Below are positions 63,382-64,000 of a stretch of DNA of 64,000 nucleotides, piece after piece. The stretch spans positions 7,373-71,372 of the forward strand of contig UQVC01000012.1 of NCBI GenBank assembly GCA_900544395.1, given 5' to 3'. Position 1 is the first letter of the stretch; each line of letters starts with the position of its first letter. The notes beneath the pieces are model-generated. The model was not told where the DNA came from and made no database searches. It saw only the letters and a program-made list of their open reading frames with translations. Position numbers and translations under genes: made by a program. Source of the stretch: an uncultured Ruminococcus sp. (GTDB taxonomy: Bacteria; Bacillota; Clostridia; Lachnospirales; Lachnospiraceae).

Positions 63382-63947
63382 TCACCGCCTTCCTCACCGT
63401 AATATGCTTCTCTCTGATACAATGTTCCGTCCTCAATGCGAAGGATTCTGTCACAAGTCTGTGCCAGCGCTTCATTGTGGGTCACCATCAGCACCGTCTG
63501 ATGATACTTTTGGCTGCTGCCTTTTAACAGTCCAATTACTTCGACTGCAGTTTTGGAATCCAGGTTGCCGGTTGGCTCGTCCGCAAGCAGAAGCGCCGGT
63601 TTGTTTGCAAGCGCTCTTGCAATGGCAACCCTCTGCTGCTGTCCTCCGGAGAGTTCGTTTGGGTATCGTGTTCTCTTTTCCCATAATCCCAACTCTTTCA
63701 ACAGTCCCTTCAGATATTCATGATCTATATGGCTTCCTTTGTCAAAGGTAATCGGAAGCGCTACGTTATCATACACATTGAGCACCGGCATCAGACTGTA
63801 ATTCTGAAACACAAATCCGATGTTCCGTCTTCTGAAAATCGTCTGTTCTTTTCTGCTTAAGCGTGCAATCTCGTGTTCCCGGATCCTGATTTTTCCTTTT
63901 GTCGGAACATCCAGACCTCCCAGCAGATTCAACAAAGTACTTTTCCC
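63372..63947 (-). pseudogene. ABC transporter ATPase, broken at Walker A
   Basis: From GKSTLLNLLGGLDVPTKG onward this is a normal MacB/LolD-type ATPase: FVFQNYSLMPVLNV (Q-loop), ELSGGQQQRVAIARAL, LLLADEPTGNLD and VMVTHNEAL. Just before GKST the frame has a TAG (63950-63948) and the preceding bases do not encode the expected A-I-V-G-P-S-G. The N-terminal 40 or so residues are therefore absent. The only in-frame start left is a TTG after the P-loop. An insertion or rearrangement at about 63948 is the best explanation. Confidence 0.75.
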
Positions 63948-64000
63948 CTATCCTGTCAAGTTATATCCAAAAAAAATTGTCGATTTTTGCAATTAAAAGA
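63948..64000. other. Foreign or rearranged sequence at the right window edge
   Basis: These 53 bases, beginning CTATCCTGTCAAGTTATATCC, do not continue the ABC gene. They are A/T-rich with no coding signal and could be the end of an insertion sequence whose body lies beyond the window, or an assembly edge. Too short to classify. Confidence 0.45.

Noticed and set aside
1..64000. CRISPR array or rRNA operon
   Set aside because: No regularly spaced short repeats and no rRNA-like sequence were seen anywhere in the window.

Overview
The window looks like chromosomal DNA of a low-GC anaerobic Firmicute, most likely a gut Lachnospiraceae species (the Blautia / Dorea / Mediterraneibacter neighbourhood). 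That placement is an inference from protein character: clostridial CdaA/CdaR, HprK with an HPr, DUF1846, RecD2, YhgE/Pip proteins, an intracellular GH95 fucosidase and AGGAGG-type ribosome sites with sigma-A promoters. No rRNA or CRISPR array is visible. One tRNA-Thr (CGT) is present. Most genes lie on the minus strand; the exceptions are the tRNA, a DUF1846-pyrG pair and one ABC exporter.

Layout. 1-3490: cell-surface polymer operon (LTA-synthase-like phosphoglycerol transferase, polytopic glycosyltransferase, DPM/CsbB-type GT2 cut by the window edge). 3664-8671: c-di-AMP operon (two unknown membrane proteins, cdaA, cdaR, an HPr, a sugar nucleotidyltransferase) closed by a strong hairpin. 8725-12754: comF, recD2, mreB. 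12905-17767: uvrA and uvrB. 17768-20953: a small A/T-rich island with two nuclease-fold proteins, a DUF2971 protein and several decayed genes. It is bounded by a 272-bp direct duplication of the 5' end of uvrB (about 89% identical copies). 21421-25827: threonine-aldolase-like enzyme, NSS transporter, TetR regulator, MATE exporter. 26031-26146: tRNA-Thr with promoter and terminator. 26242-32614: glucokinase, HprK, UvrC and GH95 fucosidase in one run. 32781-36282: ftsH, a yjdF gene with its riboswitch-like leader, a small membrane protein, and a convergent small RNA / holin-like-toxin remnant. 36541-39799 (+): DUF1846 and pyrG. 39894-42084: VanZ-like, PAP2 phosphatase, dihydrouridine synthase. 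42190-46913: two overlapping YhgE/Pip genes. 47054-50375: divergent MATE and ABC exporters, the MATE gene behind a terminator-type leader. 50433-53798: ilvB-ilvN-ilvE with a leader hairpin. 53984-59196: hom-thyA-folA-znuACB. 59329-60549: AAA/DUF4143 ATPase. 60670-63947: FtsX-type permease and an ATPase gene broken at its Walker A motif.

How parts fit together. HPr, HprK and glucokinase supply pieces of carbon catabolite control, with a fucosidase in the same run. CdaA makes c-di-AMP under CdaR control next to cell-wall functions (MreB, PAP2, LTA synthase). All three Uvr excision proteins are present. The uvrB locus has been remodelled: the promoter and leader that presumably once drove uvrB now drive only a 90-codon stub, and intact uvrB sits directly behind island genes.

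The most interesting items are the uvrB-bounded island with its possible defence cargo, the small RNA / toxin-like locus at 36.1-36.3 kb, the attenuator-like leader with an overlapping small ORF before the 47-kb MATE gene, and the 15-bp inverted repeat covering the pyrG -35 box. All assignments come from reading the sequence; no database search was run.
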